Numbered from the stretch's first letter, positions 21,811-33,789 are shown. The stretch is DNA of 64,000 nucleotides from Didymella arachidicola (GCA_016630955.3 CM050002.1:248001-312000), one strand, 5' to 3'. Program-made: numbers and translations. The notes: generated by a model from the letters alone, not told the origin.

Positions 21811-24800
21811 ATTAATGGTGGATGTGTGATGATAACTTTTGATGGTCGTTGATGAAAAAGTCGTTATAATCAATGCCAAGTACTCGGAATGGGTGGTCGT
21901 CGAGTAGTTATGCAAAGTCTAGTGTAGGCAACAGAGTTGAAAGATATCTAATCAAACAACCCAGTGATGAAAGCCTTAGGCAACGGCTTGTGGTTAGTAT
22001 GAAATCGGGTGATAGCAGGCACACCATGGGTGAGTGCAGGTTCTCATATATACATTTTCTCCTCGGGCGGAGGCATGCAGAGGCCAAGTGCAGAGGCCAG
22101 CGGAGGCCCTACCTTGCCCAGCCGTGCCAGCGTTGGTGACAGGGGCCAGGGTAGAAGGATCGCATAATTCCGGCCAATCGTTTTTCAACGCTAGCGGACG
22201 CGAACGACGCGCTTCGGATGCACAAAGTATGCCCAAATGCCCAAACGCGCCAACGCGATATCACATGAGTCGCCTAACCACGTTGAGTCACCAACAGGCA
22301 GAAGAAAGGATGGCGCTCAGCCCCCTCCCTGGTCTGAGCTAAACTTATGCAGCCCTTGTGAAACAGGAATAGACAGACAAAGGAAGGACATCCGTGTACA
22401 GAAACTCTCTCTTTGACTCTCCAGACAGTTCGGAAACGACTCGAGATGAAAACTGAAAAATCTGCGACTCACTTGGCCCTGTGCAGCCCTGTGCAGGGTG
22501 CTCGGATGGAAAATCTGCACAAGCAATGGCATTTGCGTGCTGGAGAAATGACTTGCTCATCCCTTTGCGCAGTGCGCCCCATGCGTGTCGGGGAGACGGG
22601 CAAGCGCGGAGCTCAGGCCTGCAAACTTTAAGAAATCCGCCGCCGCAGCAGCCACATCGTACACAGGAGTGACAGGACCCATACCTCCACGAATCAAGGC
22701 GTTACTTCCGCGAGCCGTCCAGAAACCGTTACCCTTCTCCTGAGACCGGTGCGATCTCTAAATGTGCTGGACCGACTGGCGGAGGACCGTAAGGCGGCCG
22801 CCGTCCGAAGTCTCGATATTCTCATCTTGCCTCCAGCAGGCCGCGAACATGCCTTCGGGACAGCCCATATCGCTTCTGTTGCCACTGATTTAATGCTGAT
22901 CAGCATGCATCCGGAATCAAGGTTTTTGTCTGCTGCTGTGCGGTGACGCTCAGACGGTTTCGACGTTGTGAGGCAACGCTGGCAACAGCCTCGGTGGTTC
23001 GAGGTCCGAAAGGAAAACGAGGAATCACGTTACTCTAACCACCCCTGTCAATGCCATACATTACGTGAACTAACGCTTGTCAAGGTTTCACTACGCCTGT
23101 CGGTCGTCGGATGCATGTGTGGGTAGAGCACCACCCTGCCGTAATCCAGTCGCTTGCAGTCTTGATCAGCAATCTGCAGCGTTGGCAGCGCCGGCGATCA
23201 ACTCCACCATGAGCTGCAGATATGGCCAAGCCTCGTCCACTCGACGTCGTTGCGCATCCACAATCCGATGAAAGATTTGTGAAAGTCACGACTCGTCCTA
23301 TCCACAGTACCCCCTGTCTCATCATGCAGCAACGTTGACAATACAGTGGGATCCGTTCGCACGACCCATGCCTAGAAGTCCTCGCACAGGCCAGCTGGCC
23401 CGATATTTTGGAACAATTACCACGATCTTTCCGACTTTGACAATTTCACCCTTCCTGGTAAGTTATCAGGTACGCGAGATTATGAAAACGATAAGCCTCG
23501 TGATCCATGCCCTCACGTGGGGAAGACACGAAGAACGATTCACAATCGGTGATCTCAAGGACTCTCTGTATCGGACTACATGCGCCAGGGTGGCCTCCTG
23601 CCACGGGCGACTCCCAGCCACCCAGATGTTTTGCGGCTCAAAACCTCAATACAGTTGGACTGCTGCAAGTTTCGAAGCTTCGCGGCGGTAAAGCAGACGG
23701 TGTATCTGCACAACACACAGAACGCAGGCTCTTTGAAATCACGGGAACCGCAAGCCGTCGCTCCGGACCAGTCAAGCCGACTGCTGTGCTCGATCCTGAA
23801 CGGCGAATCCTCTGCCAGCGCACAATTGCAGAAAATACATCGCGAAAGTGGATCTCAACCAGGCCAGCGGTTCTCTGCCCATGTGTGGAGCCCACTTGGT
23901 GCTCGTCAACGCGCGGTGTACGAGTCGCGAACATGTCAACACCGCTCGTTCGTAAACAAACACTGGGATCCAGCGGTGAACAGCAAGTGAACGGTTACCG
24001 AGACGTTAGAATCCACTCATGGCGCTACGCCCACCGCTCATCTGTCAAAACAAACAACCAAATGGGTATGGCGGTGAAGAACAACACGTTTGGTCAACCT
24101 CACCAAACTAAGTATATAAGTGCGTCGCACGCCCAATTGACCAGCTACACCAGCCAGAAAGCCTTCTTTGCGCCCAACAGTAGACCAGCCATGCCCATCA
24201 TAGTATAATTCTGTAGAACATGTAGTGCTCAACCTGCACTACTGAACGCAATTTTCAAACGGCTTAAATAACAGCTGCTCGGCTTGAGTCGCAGCTCCCA
24301 GAGCTCGCAGTATCAAGAGCGACGTCGCGGCAACATGTGTTACTGTTAGGTTTCCATCCAAACCTATCTTATGAAGACGAAATCAACTGCAGTTGCTGTA
24401 CATGACCGGGCAACTTGCTGATTACAGCTTCTTTAACAGGCTTTGTCTTCGATTTGTCTCACATCGATTTTGCTTCTCAAGTACATTTTCAAAGCATATT
24501 TCTGCAATTGGTGAGTTGAAGGTTTTGGAAGATCACTTGATCAGCCCCACATTCCAATTTCCGCCCCCAGCAAACTCAACCCTGGATTTCGGCGAACAGC
24601 AACTTCCATCTTACAACATTAAAGGACAGGAATAAGTCACTCGGCAACAAAGCCGCTGCTCACCGTGTCACGATGATTCAAGGTGTCGCAGGATATCCCT
24701 GCCAGGCGACACTTACGTCCCGGTACATACCGTCGGCTAAACTGCCTTCATCGCCACCCACCCAACGCCATGGAACCTCTTGCAATTGTGATTTGCCCTT

Positions 24801-26044
24801 CATTGTTTGCCACTGCGGTAGTGTCAATATGCAGGTACCCGCGATTTCATACCAAACTAAGGCCCCACTTACCGGCTGCTATCAAATCTTTGAACCTTCG
24901 AGAGAAGAAGGGTTCGAAACAAAGTGAGTAGCGGGTTAGAACCTTGCATTCGCCACCTCAGGAGCGACCATTATTGAGTTCGTATCGACACGCGCACACA
25001 CACACATACTGAGTCGCAAATTGAGACTTGCAACAAGCGTCGCAGATAAGCTTCACTACTGCCTCACTTGATTCTTTGAGCCTTACACACGGGACTCGCT
25101 TCACTTCCCGTCCGTTGGGCCTCGAAACAGCACGACACGGGGTTCACTTAATCTCTTTGTTACGACGTCAATATGCAGGTACCCGGCGATCAACTTTCCG
25201 GGCCGTCTGCCAATTACCAAACTCGAAATCAAGGGTCGTGCGCCACTTGTAAGAGGCATGCATTTCCCACGAGGGTCACCACGAGGGTCACCACGAGGGG
25301 GCTGTGAACAAAGGGACAAAGAAGACACGCTGCTGTTACCTGACACCCATGCCGACATGCGCGACGCGCGACACGACTCACTTCGGTCAGGCCTCACGGC
25401 AAGGAGAGCCTCACAAAGCGACTACACTAGGAAAACTCTTTCGCTTCACTTCCCTGCCGATGAGTGTTTGCAAGGGTATTCCCACATTTGGTCATGGAAA
25501 GATGGCAATCATAGTCAGCCATGCAGAGCGAGCCTGAAGTCTCAGGTCAATATGTTGGCTGCTAAACTATACTCTATATCTTACGCCGGAAGCGTCACAG
25601 TTCGTACCAGAAGTATCTCAGTGTGTCTTGACTGCACGCTTTCTTTGTGAGTCACTGAGGCTGCGCATTCTGAAGCAGTCGTTTGAATGCGCATGCAACA
25701 GAGTTTTGATGCGTCACACCAAGTTCATGTCCCTCTGGATGAGCTTCCTGATCAGCGACACTGCAGGTGCTCTGATAGGTGTCTGTTCAAGCAACGCAAG
25801 AGCAAGACGTTGCTGTGGCAGTTTCAGTCAAGCATTTGTCTTTGATCCCACCTTCCAATTGTCCGACGAGCCCGTCAGTCTCGACACACCAGGTCACAGA
25901 GTGAAAGATTGAACACTTGGTGTGTTGATCTGGACACGATTTCGATTTTGCTATGATACACGAAGATTTAACCAATAATCAGAACGCCTAGGGATACGAT
26001 GATGCCCATACGATGCTGACCGCGTTCACTACAACGTGCTGGCC
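21811..26044. other. Gene-poor 4.2 kb segment with decayed repeats
   Basis: No supportable gene. The stretch holds only short overlapping frames and several imperfect repeats. A 20-bp phrase (GTCAATATGCAGGTACCCG) occurs at about 24825 and 25168, each followed by a region with ACCAAACT. TTGATC-CAC-TTCCAATT phrases occur near 24540 and 25842. A 12-bp tandem lies at 25267-25300 and a short CA run near 24994-25006. This looks like remnants of an old repeated element, not a gene. Confidence 0.4.
25267..25300 (+). repeat. 12-bp tandem repeat, about 2.8 copies
   Basis: Unit CCACGAGGGTCA repeated in direct orientation, with the last copy ending in a G run. It is visible directly in the sequence and has no clear coding context. 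Confidence 0.85.
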
Positions 26045-29000
26045 TTACTCGATAGCGATCCACTGTACTTCAGCATGATCCATGTTAGTGTCGGCCCAAG
26101 TACCGTACTTCCACTCCAGCTCCCTATTGTTTGGGGCATTTGCAGAGCAGCGGAACCGCGTGTTGAAGTCATTGCCGAAGTCGAGCTCAGACACTGCAAT
26201 GAAAGTCTTCGGCGTGTTCTTGAACGGCTGGCCATAGAACGGTGAACGGTTTGAAGCCTCCTTCTGCGCTCTCGAAATCATATTTCTGCCAGCCTTAACG
26301 CGCTTGCCGTCCTCCTCTGCAGGATACGCTAGCCATTGCACACGGACATTTGTGAACTTACGGTTCGCCCAGGACTCGATGCGCAGGTGGAATGAGTAAG
26401 GTGTGATGTCAACAGCGAAGCACTTGATGGACATATAGTCGTTCTGGTGCCATTCAAACTCCTGGATCCAAACGGCGATCTTCGGGGGCGAATCGAATGC
26501 CTGGCTGAACCAGATGTGATCGTCGCAGTCTGGGGAATTGGCTCGACCGGCTGAGTAAGTGTACACCATGCCGGTCTCGAGATGCATGTCGTTTGGCAAG
26601 GTAAGCCAGCTGCATCCGATCTCATAGCCAAAGCATCCACTCCATGCTGCCGCTTGGACGGTGAACCCACCGGCATTCACTTCAGGGTGAGCGAGCGACA
26701 GTGCGCGCGCCTTGTTCCTCTCAGTATCGATGCAGTTCAGACCATAGAGCAGCTTCGGGGCCGATGGATAACGGCGTGGAAAATGGATTGCGCAGCGCGT
26801 GAAGGAATTCTCGCCTTGTCTCCAGCCCTGGTCGCGCGCACTGAAGGAACCACATTGCGCTTCGAGAGTTGGTGCGCTTTCGCGGACCTTCTCCAGCTCG
26901 GTGATTCGATTGCGACTGTCGTCGAGGGCCTATGGATGTTTAGTATTTGTCACTCTTCGTCGTTTCACAAGGTACTCACCTTCTGCGCAGCGGCTAATTT
27001 GTCTTGGAGGGACTTCGTGCCAGCCGTCTGATCTTTCTGTAGCAACGCAAGGTCTTCGCTGTCGACCGTATCGCCAGTGTCGGCGAAGGGGACCTCTGCA
27101 TCAGCTGCAGTCAACGCAGGCATGATGCACCAGATCAGACCCAGACGATGGATTTTGCCCTCGGTACTATCATCGCTCTTGCCGTAGAACCCAATGATGG
27201 AACCGGACTTGAATGGCATATCCACGTACGTCACCTTTACGTTCTCATACTCAACGCCGTCACGTATGACGCTGCCCTTCTCACCAGGCTTGGACTGAAG
27301 AGCGCGTGCAATCAAGGCTCGACCTCGGTTGGTAAACAGACGAAGCCCAAGGATCTGCGTTCGTGTTGTCTCTTTCTCCTTTGGCTTGCGAGTGCCATGT
27401 TCGATGGAAGCAGAGTTGATGCGTTCGCCTTGGGCAAACGGACCAAATTTCTTGATGCGCGCCTTGTCACGAGACTATCATGCATTAGTAAGAGCTTGGT
27501 AGTAGTGCATGATCAGTGACTTACTGCACCCTTCTCAACAAGAAGTCCGTTCTCGTATGCAACTGCCAGGTAGACCAGTGCACCGTCAGCCATCTCAGTA
27601 CGGATAGAGCGAACTATCCAGTCAGGCTTGAGGAAGTCAAGGTTATTGAAGAAACCAGAATCACCAAAGCTGTCGCCGACAGCAGCTGATGCCCTGAATT
27701 GCGATCCCAAGAGGGGGCTATCGAGGAGGATCTTGTCGAAAGAGCCCTTCTCTTGGTCACTAAGTTTCTCGGGGTCAGTGCAAAGTGGCTCAGCGCCTTC
27801 GGCAGCTTCACCCTCCTGCTTGAGCTGTTCTTGCTGCTCCACTTCTGTCAGCGCCCTCGCAGCGATGCGCTTGCCAGACAATGGGTTGGTCTTAACGCGC
27901 AGCCTCTCAGGCACCTCCACCACTGGAACACGTGACTCAAATGCAACTGGAGCCTGGTAGGGCTCGGCGTGATCCTCATCTGTTGCGAGCTTAGGGTCTT
28001 TCTCGATGGCATCGACCTCATTGACGATGCGGGCCATTTGGCGACGGATTGCAGTACGAGCATCACTGAGACCCTTGATGGAAGCTTCGAACTTCGAATC
28101 GACTTCGGTGAAAGGATAGAGCCCATTGGCACCCTTCGAGCCCATTCGGGTCACTGCCGTTGAATATTCAGAGACGTTCTCTTTGTCGGCATCGCTCCAA
28201 GGAATGATCTCCAACGTCTTGCCCTGAACACCAAAGATCTGCTCGCCGAGACGCTTGTACAACGACTTGTAGCTGACAAAAGAGTCCAGCAGTGTGTTGG
28301 TGTATATCTGTGCGTTCTCATACTGAAGGGGGGTGTATGATGCAGGCTTCCTGGCCACGAAGCTCCTGAGCGCATCATACTTCGTCAAAATCGCATATGT
28401 GCGTTGTGGGCAGTCTGCAACCAGATCAGGAAAGCGCGCAGCAGCTGCCATCAAGCTTTGGATGTCCCATTGCTGCTCCATAGGCTTGATGTGGCCGCCA
28501 CCAGACCAGCTCACCTGAATGGTGGTCTCAGTGTTCGTCTCGATGTTGGCACGCGCGATACCGACGTTCGCCTCAGCTTCAATCTGAACAGCACCAGCCG
28601 TCAGTGCAATCTTGGCCTCAGCTTGGATGTCCGTCTTCTTCGCTTTGTTGAGGATCTTCATGCTAACTAGCGCGTTGAACTCGCCACCCTCGACGAAGCC
28701 AGAGATGAAAGAGTCACCGTAGACCTCCCGGAAGTTGTTTGCATCAACTGAACGGAGGGGGTTGAAGACTGAAGCATCCTTGAAATTGATGGTCTGGTTT
28801 ACCACCTTCACAGAGATGTAGAAGTTCAGATCGCTCTCCTTGAACTTATCCGAGTCAACGAAGGAGCCCTTTCCAGAGCCACCGACTTTACCGGCCTTGA
28901 TCGACAAGGAACCGGATACGCTCATATCGTCCATGACATCGCTTAGACGGTCAACGAAGCGAGATGTGTATGTGACGGTCTGGCTGGGTCCACGCGGAGC

Positions 29001-30368
29001 AGTGGGGTCGAAGTCGTACTTCTGAGTCTGCTCAGACATGCCGTTGAAGCGTTCAACGAACTGGTTCTGAGCGCGGATCTTCTCCAGGTCGGCCAAACCC
29101 GTTGCCTGCAGGCTTGCAGCTGCATCGATAGCTTTACGTGCCTCCTCGCGTCGCTTAGTGTCCCACTCGCGCTTCTCTTTACGTACCTGACGCGCTTCCT
29201 CGCGCTCTTCAGCACGGCGGTCAGACTCATCTTTACGTGCCTGTGCCTCAAGCTCCTTGCGGTAGCGACGCTGCTCGGCGAGAAGCTCAGCCTCATCCTC
29301 TCGTTGGCGGGCTGCCTCTTCCTCGTCCTTGGCCGCTTTGACGGGGTCCATTTTCACTTGACCAGTCAAAGCTGCTCGAATTGCAGCACGATCAGGAGCT
29401 CCTGCCGGTGCTGTAGCTCCAATTTGGCGTGCGCGGTCAGAGGAGGCACCTCGCTTGATAGGCCTCTTCGAGGCTGGCTTTTCAGCGTTGGCTTGGAGGT
29501 TCGCTGCAACGGCTTCACGATCGGCTTTGTCCTCTTTAGTGGCATTGGCTTGCAAATTTTCCATGATGGCATCTCGATCAACAACGTCATCAGCATCGCC
29601 CTTTGGTTGCGTTTGCTGGATTGATAGAGGCTTGCTGGCTGCCTTTGAATCAGCAGTGATGGAGGATGACCTGCCGCGCAGGTCCTTTCTCGGGGCGGGC
29701 TTAGAAAGTGCATCTCCAGCGATGGTGTCTTCAGTACTCTCCACCTTCTTTGCAGTTGCGGGCTTAGAGGTCGCTGCCTCAGGTTTGTTTGGTACGCTTT
29801 CGTCGGTCGCTTCAGGGTCACCTTCAGTTTCCTCACGGGCCTCGTCGGCGTCTACTACCTCATCCACAGAACTGGACTCCTCGGCCTCGACAGACTCTTG
29901 GCTCGCAGCTTCCTGAGTCTTATTGTCTGGAGCCACTGCCTCCTCTCCTTCGACTTCGAGCTGTTTCTCCATTGCAGAGCTAGACTCATCCACAGCGACA
30001 GGCTCTATGAACAAAGTCAGTATCGTGCCAAGTCATTAGCTAGGTAGGGAATGGTGCTGACCTTCGAGCGGCTCCGCAGCAAGTTCTTCCTCAATCAAGG
30101 CGACTTCAGCTTTCGCCTTCTCTGCATTCTCGACGAGGACTGCGGTCGGTTGTTTACCAACAATTACCTCCTTCTGTCTTGTCCATGCACTTGGAGTGGC
30201 AGTCTTCTGCGCCATGATACGCATGGTGGTACCATCGTTCGTGACAACATTCTCGGGTCTCTGATCATCGATGACAACAGCATCGTCAATACAGATCTGC
30301 TGTGTGTAGGAGTTGAATCCTTGGCCAAGTCGCATGGCATGCGTATAAGGGGCGAGAAGGAGCGACAT
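26045..30368 (-). CDS. MACPF-signature / jacalin-like / H-type lectin multidomain protein
   Basis: Four exons on the minus strand: 30368-30062, 30004-27525, 27474-26980 and 26929-26045 (introns 57, 50, 50, 50 nt), 1388 residues. No signal peptide is seen (MSLLLAPYTHAMRLGQG). Residues 1-300 are acidic and disordered, with three repeats of DR(D/E/A)A(I/V)…LQANA type. A highly charged coiled coil spans about 315-430. A pore-forming-like module (about 430-700) contains Y-G-D-S-F-x6-G-G at about 531, matching the spacing of the MACPF signature (Y/W-G-T-H-F/Y-x6-G-G). Exon 3 encodes a jacalin-like beta-prism (FGPFAQGERINSASIEHG…GFYGKSDDSTEGKIHRLGLIW). Exon 4 encodes a short coil and H-type-lectin units: YGLNCIDTERNKARA, IAVWIQEFEW…VRVQWLAYP and FIAVSELDFG…VQWIAIE. 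It is probably a cytosolic or non-classically released lectin-guided pore former; function is inferred from domains only. Confidence 0.82.
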
Positions 30369-31490
30369 TTTGTCGACTCAAAGGATTGATGGCCCAAAGA
30401 AGGCCTGGAGTAGCTGGACAAAGAAGAGACTGAGGATCAAGAGGAAAAGATAGGAAGTCAAGTCGGTCGACCGAAGCATGAGTTTATTGCTGAGAGCGCA
30501 GGGCGGTCCATTGATATAGTCGTCTCTGCGTCTCCTCTCGACCTCTCGCAATGTCTCCGCCTTGAGAGCCCGCTAGACAATTTCCGCACATCATTGGCAG
30601 CTGATCGACCATACGTGACTCAAACGAAGCAAAGGCCTCAACCGAGACCGCTATAGCTGTAGGATCAAGCCAATAGCTCTAGTCGAGCCAAGAGGAAGCC
30701 TTCAGCTGGAGTCTTGCAATTGAGGCTTGCTGGATTTGAGGTGTCACAGACAGTTGCGATGCACATGGTTGCACTTTGTTCTCGCTTCACGCGCGTCTGC
30801 TCGATCGGGCGTTAGGACGGTACTGAAAGAGGGAGGAGCATCTTCGTAAACGGCAGAAAGGTATGCTAATCGTTACAAAAGAAGGTCCGAGATACACTTC
30901 GCATATGCGGAATCGCCGAGTGTTCGCAGACCTAGAAGCCTTGTCGTCCCGTACCTGCTGAAGATGTGGGAAGGAAGCGGTCCGTGGGTGACCCTGAAGT
31001 TGTCGCCGCAGCGCCACACCCTTGTCAAGCGAAGCGAAAGCACCTGGTGGCTGGCTGATACTACGCGTTCAACAACGCCTGGCCACTCATCCTTCACAAA
31101 AATTGAAACCTAGATGGGCCGGCCCCGCGCGGCAGTGATGGGCCGGCCCATAGTGCACGTGTCGTGACCTAGTCAGGTAAAGAGGACGAGTATCCGCGTG
31201 CGCAGTTTCAGCGATCGACCCGAAAAACGCCATTTCCCCACATCTCACACCTGGAAGCGGAAACGTGATGCTTGAGGTATGGACCGATTGAGAACGTGCA
31301 CAGCTGTTTGTGGCGCTGCCGAGACGGATGCTCCAAATTTGTTTTAAGTGAGGAAGGAGGACGAGATGGGCATCAGGGGCGCCTAGCAGCGCGGTTGTTG
31401 TAGGGGTTCTCGAGCTTGCCCACATCTTGCGGAAGGAGCGAGCCTCAATATCTCATTCCTCTCATTCATGTTGTAGATTCTTTAAGCATC
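30369..31490. promoter_or_regulatory. Shared divergent promoter of two MACPF-signature genes
   Basis: About 1.1 kb between divergent start codons. It contains a duplicated ATGGGCCGGCCC motif (31114-31125 and 31138-31151). The second copy extends to a perfect 14-bp palindrome and is followed by CACGTG at 31156-31161. No convincing gene lies inside. Confidence 0.6.
31114..31161. promoter_or_regulatory. Duplicated ATGGGCCGGCCC(AT) motif plus CACGTG
   Basis: Two copies 24 bp apart, two helical turns and a little more, so a dimeric factor could bind both on one face. The second copy, ATGGGCCGGCCCAT, is its own reverse complement. CACGTG is a bHLH-type site. The motifs are read directly; their regulatory role is inferred from position only. 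Confidence 0.5.
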
Positions 31491-32649
31491 ATGAAGCAAC
31501 CTTCAGTCCAGATTATTGGGACCACCACAACGACTGCGGCGGAAGAAGTCAGCTACCTAACTCGTCCTGATGGTCCCGACAACAACGAGATCTCCCACCA
31601 AGCTTCTCAGAGTCTACCGCTGGTTATACCATGGGGTCAAAGACCAATCCGCCTAGGCACGACCTTCCATTCCCGTCTCCAGTCTACGGCAAATCCCTGG
31701 TCAAATAAGACACCCTTTGTACTCTCTGACATCCACATCATACCAAAGGAACTGCACTTCGAATATGGAACTACCTCGACCTTCAAGAAGGTGTCGACTT
31801 CCAGACAGTGCGAGACAGGAGATCACTTGAGCTTAGGGTTTGGTGTAGGTGTTGGGCTGCCCTTCGTTGCAAGCGTTAGTGTCAAAGGAACCTTTGATCA
31901 GCACATACAAGAAAACAAAGATGTAAGTCTGATCTTTTTGTAATACTAACAAACGAAGTCATTCAACACTAACTGTTGCTTAGTCTGACAAGATATCTAT
32001 CAACTCCTCCTGCCGCGCTGGCACAATCGAGTTTCAGCGACAACCGCGACTGACCAGAGAAGCCATCATCGAGATCAAATATGGAGGTGGCTACGAAGGC
32101 CTATGCGAAAGGTACGGAGACTACTACCTTTCTGGCTACCGCCTGGGTGGGGATACCGGTATTTTGATGAGTGCTTCCGGCCATACGAGAGAGCAGATCG
32201 ACAGTTACGGTATCAAGGCTACTGTTACAGTTCTCTTCGTGTCAGCAAGCAAGACCTGGACCAAAGACTTCAGAACCTTCACTCAGGGCCGACAATGCAA
32301 GTTGCTTGGATACGACACGATTGACAGTATGACATGGAAGCGTGCCAGTGCCTCAGGGCAAGACGTTGTTGGGTTGGCCAAAGAGGCAATTGCTTGGGAA
32401 GCATACAACCCTGCCAAAGACGGCGGAACACTCAGAGCAGATGCTGATGAGATCATGTCACGTTCAGAGAACATGCTCGAAAGGGTATGTGGTATTCTGG
32501 AAAAGCATGGGTATCGCAATGGCGAAAGCTTGACGTTCGTGCAATGCGAAGAGCTTATCAAGGAGGGTATCGTAGTCGAATTGTTGTTAGAGCCTATGTC
32601 TAGACTACGAGATGTGGTCAGATGGCGTTTAGAGGCCAATGTCATCTGA
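31491..32649 (+). CDS. Short MACPF-signature protein
   Basis: Exons 31491-31922 and 31984-32649 (61-nt intron, GTAAGT donor, ACTAAC branch, CTTAG acceptor), 365 residues. After a polar N-terminus comes a beta-rich region with a Gly-rich hairpin (LSLGFGVGVGLPFVASVSVKG) that could be membrane-active. Then follow EIKYGGGYEGLCERYGDYYLSGYRLGGDTG, where Y-G-D-Y-Y-x6-G-G (about residue 188) repeats the spacing of the MACPF signature and of the motif in the divergent neighbour, and a mostly helical C-terminus. There is no signal peptide. The size is that of a minimal pore-forming subunit without targeting domains. MACPF assignment rests on the motif and pattern only; it may instead belong to a fungal beta-pore family of the same fold. 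Confidence 0.8.
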
Positions 32650-33177
32650 AATGTCATCTGAATTCTCTCAGTTCAAGATTGCAATTTCGAAGCACTGCAT
32701 CTGGCATTCAGCAGCCCGCTTTCTCAGTGGGTACGGACATGCGCATATGAACCAGCTAGAACGCTATAAACTTGCACAAGTTGTGGTCGTGTTTGTAGTG
32801 TCTCAGTTATGACAAGTGTGGGTCTGTGACGCCGAAAGTCGAGGTGGGTGGGTACACATCCAGCCAGAACGGTAGAGGGAATAAGTTGAATGGCTGGGAC
32901 TGAGTTCAGCTGTCAATAGATTACTTTTGAGTATTTGGCAGAAGAAGACTAGACAAGGGGGCCTAGACCTTGTTACGCGGCCAGTGGTACCCATCACATC
33001 TGCGATGAACCGTGTCTTCGATATTGTCTCGGCCAGACCTTTGCCTATAAAGCAGAGCAAGGAACACAACCAGATGTGCTCAGTACCTTCTTCGCCTTCA
33101 TTTGCAAAGCAAGATAACCAGCAACACACAATCTTGGTCGCGATCAAAGTTTTTCCAAGAACGTTTCCACAAACACC
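32650..33177. promoter_or_regulatory. Promoter of the rhodanese gene
   Basis: 528 bp. TATAAA at 33046-33051 lies 127-132 bp before the ATG, with an A/C-rich leader. A second TATAAA is at 32765-32770. No gene is seen. Confidence 0.5.
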
Positions 33178-33789
33178 ATGGATATCGACAGCCTGAACAT
33201 AAAATTGGAGAAGAAGATAACCGGAGTTGGGGCCGGAGTGACAAATATGCAAATCGTCAAGCCCGATGGTCTCAAAGCGTTCCTCGATGAACAGGACACG
33301 AGAAAGACCAGGAGTATGGCATTTGTGGATTGCCAAAATGACAAAGGCAAGCATGCACCGGCTGACAGGTTCGATGACGTGAACTGACGATATGAATCAG
33401 AGAACGCTGGAGTCAAGTTCACTGGCTGCTATCAAATTCCCTTGACGCCTGGATCAGGAGAAGACAAGGTGGCATTTCAGCCCGGTGGAAAAGGAGCATC
33501 CAAGGCCTCAGCGCTAGCGGCGCTTGGTCTAGTCGTCTTCTATTGCCAGTTTGGCGCTCAACGGTCACCAAGTGCAATGGCCTCTTACATGAAGTATCTA
33601 GCAGATAATGGCAAAACCCAGAGGGTTGTGCTACTAGAGGGCGGTATCACAACGTTCGCAAAAATGTACCCCAAAGACATTAAGCGTGAGTCCAAATTGG
33701 ACAACGATCTTGACTATAGCTGACATGTTGATGCAGTTGAACGATGGGAGCGTCCAGCGTTGAAGCAGACACCTAAATCTAAGCTCTGA
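33178..33789 (+). CDS. CX5R rhodanese-like protein (Cdc25/Acr2 type) with PTS1
   Basis: Exons 33178-33346, 33401-33685 and 33737-33789, 168 residues. Intron 1 (54 nt) needs a GC-AG boundary (donor GCAAGC, branch AACTGAC); the GT dinucleotides nearby are in the wrong phase or leave introns under 35 nt. Intron 2 (51 nt, GTGAGT) replaces an apparent end DLDYS with LERWERPALKQTPKSKL. The protein is a single rhodanese domain: MAFVDCQND (strand), then LVVFYCQFGAQRSPSAM with C-x5-R active-site loop and QRVVLLEGGITTFAKMY. The six-residue loop length (CQFGAQR) is that of Cdc25/arsenate-reductase-type rhodaneses, not the shorter sulfurtransferase loop. Spliced, it ends in SKL, a canonical peroxisomal targeting signal. 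A phosphatase or arsenate reductase activity in peroxisomes is inferred. Confidence 0.8.

Noticed and set aside
23507..24208. 233-residue plus-strand frame
   Set aside because: No domain pattern and no splice support; overlapping frames in the same DNA look equally good.
25260..25300. Tandem repeat considered as a CRISPR-like array
   Set aside because: The units are 12 bp without spacers, in a eukaryotic genome.
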